From assembly GCA_035532835.1 (NCBI GenBank), contig DATKQG010000096.1, forward strand, positions 1 through 64,000: 64,000 nucleotides of DNA, written 5' to 3'. This DNA comes from Candidatus Dormiibacterota bacterium. Lineage in GTDB: Bacteria; Vulcanimicrobiota; Vulcanimicrobiia; Vulcanimicrobiales; Vulcanimicrobiaceae. The notes under the pieces are model-generated. The model made no database searches, was not told the DNA's origin, and worked only from the letters and a program-made list of their open reading frames with translations. Below are positions 63,397 to 64,000 of the stretch, in pieces (position 1 is the first letter of the stretch; each line of letters starts with the position of its first letter). The position numbers and the translations under genes were made by a program.

Positions 63397-64000
63397 ATGA
63401 AAAGGAAGTTTTCGATAATGCGGGGCGTCGCGCCCCTGATTGCGCTTGCGTCGCTGGCGCTACTCGCCGCCTGCGGACCTCCACCCGGAGCATCGGTCAC
63501 GCCCGCACCGGTACCGGTAGTGTACACCTTGTACGTCGCCGAGGCGGGCCTCAACCAGGTCGTGGCCCTCAACTTGAAGACCGGGGCGGCCATCGCCACA
63601 ATCCCCGTGGGCAAAAGCCCAGAGAAATTGAGCTACGATGGAGTAAGGTACCTTTGGGCGGCAAACAGCGGCTCAGGAACCGTTTCGAAAATTGACACGA
63701 CGACGAATACGGTTGTTTCAACCGTGACCGTCGGGTCGAGACCGGTTTCCCTGGTTGCGCAGTACGGGCGTAATGTATACGTTGCCAATGAAGGCAGCAA
63801 CAGCATCTCGGTCATCTACCCACAGACGAACGCGGTTATTACGACGGTCGCAACCGGCGGAACGCCGTTTCAAGTTGCCGACTCCAACTCGTACATCGCC
63901 ATCGCCGAAACCAATAAAACCGTAGAATTCCTCGACGCTTCCAACCGTGGGCTCAACGGAAAAATGACTATGGCGACTGCAGTTCAAGGCGTTTTGGCGG
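63397..64000 (+). CDS. YVTN-type beta-propeller lipoprotein (3' truncated by the window)
   Basis: 201 codons visible and open to the window edge. AGAGGAGC site before ATG 63397. Lipobox LALLAACGPP. Repeats of YVTN/cytochrome-d1-like propeller: LYVAEAGLNQVVALNLKTGA, LWAANSGSGTVSKIDTTTNT, VYVANEGSNSISVIYPQTNA. Likely surface-exposed. Base composition is somewhat lower in GC than its neighbours. The 3' end is outside the window. Confidence 0.85.
   Translation, partial: MKRKFSIMRGVAPLIALASLALLAACGPPPGASVTPAPVPVVYTLYVAEAGLNQVVALNLKTGAAIATIPVGKSPEKLSYDGVRYLWAANSGSGTVSKIDTTTNTVVSTVTVGSRPVSLVAQYGRNVYVANEGSNSISVIYPQTNAVITTVATGGTPFQVADSNSYIAIAETNKTVEFLDASNRGLNGKMTMATAVQGVLA

Overview
The window reads as one stretch of a high-GC diderm bacterial chromosome centred on the replication origin. 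Evidence for a diderm is a full outer-membrane set (TamB, BamA, OmpH/Skp-like proteins, LpxD/C/A/B, FabZ, LptB/C/F-G). The gene order rpmH-rnpA-yidD-yidC-jag-mnmE on the minus strand, diverging from dnaA-dnaN-recF-dciA-gyrB on the plus strand, is the classic bacterial origin layout. Polyhydroxyalkanoate genes, very compact operons with 1-11 nt overlaps, frequent GTG/TTG starts and the lack of close resemblance to Proteobacteria suggest a deep-branching diderm. Candidatus Eremiobacterota (WPS-2) is my best guess, but this is inference: no rRNA is present to confirm it.

Layout. 1-1,000: end of an unknown gene, a secreted carboxypeptidase-regulatory-like protein and an HdeD-like membrane protein. 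1,036-4,730: the minus-strand rpmH operon with a strong promoter and a terminator-like hairpin in its leader. 4,796-5,560: a lower-GC toxin-antitoxin island (Doc/Fic-like toxin with a Gln at the catalytic His position, plus an RHH-like antitoxin). 5,798-7,690: a bipartite oriC with DnaA boxes on both sides of dnaA. 7,708-12,700: dnaN, recF, a DciA-like protein with a zinc motif, gyrB. 12,966-34,204: a long envelope-biogenesis run: tamB, bamA, three ompH-like genes, lpxD-lpxC-fabZ-lpxA-lpxB, a metallophosphatase, an LpxB paralogue, an O-antigen-ligase-like protein, lptC, lptB, lptF/G, DUF3084 and a RuvC-like nuclease-fold protein. 34,286-39,325: an outer-membrane barrel candidate, a TPR protein, a GT4 glycosyltransferase and, convergent, a secreted unknown protein. 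39,342-43,771: recQ (with an extra C-terminal domain), dnaX, ybaB, recR. 43,841-49,396: a MacAB-type exporter with its own two-component system. 49,400-54,590: polyhydroxyalkanoate genes (phasin, XRE regulator, phaC, two SDR reductases). 54,666-56,993: a pilin-like protein, a membrane protein with its regulator, a MOSC protein. 57,030-63,147: a MoxR/DUF58/DUF4129/DUF4350 cluster facing a SpoIIM-like protein. 63,397-end: a truncated YVTN-type beta-propeller lipoprotein.

The most unusual thing is a two-copy structured element (12,701-12,887 and 37,450-37,634). Each copy is a 45-46 bp unbulged inverted repeat enclosing a conserved ~95-nt core with internal helices. Between copies, much of the outer arm sequence differs but each copy stays self-complementary, and one internal helix shows a clean compensatory change. 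I do not recognise it as a known family. It is the best candidate here for an undescribed structured RNA or mobile hairpin element.
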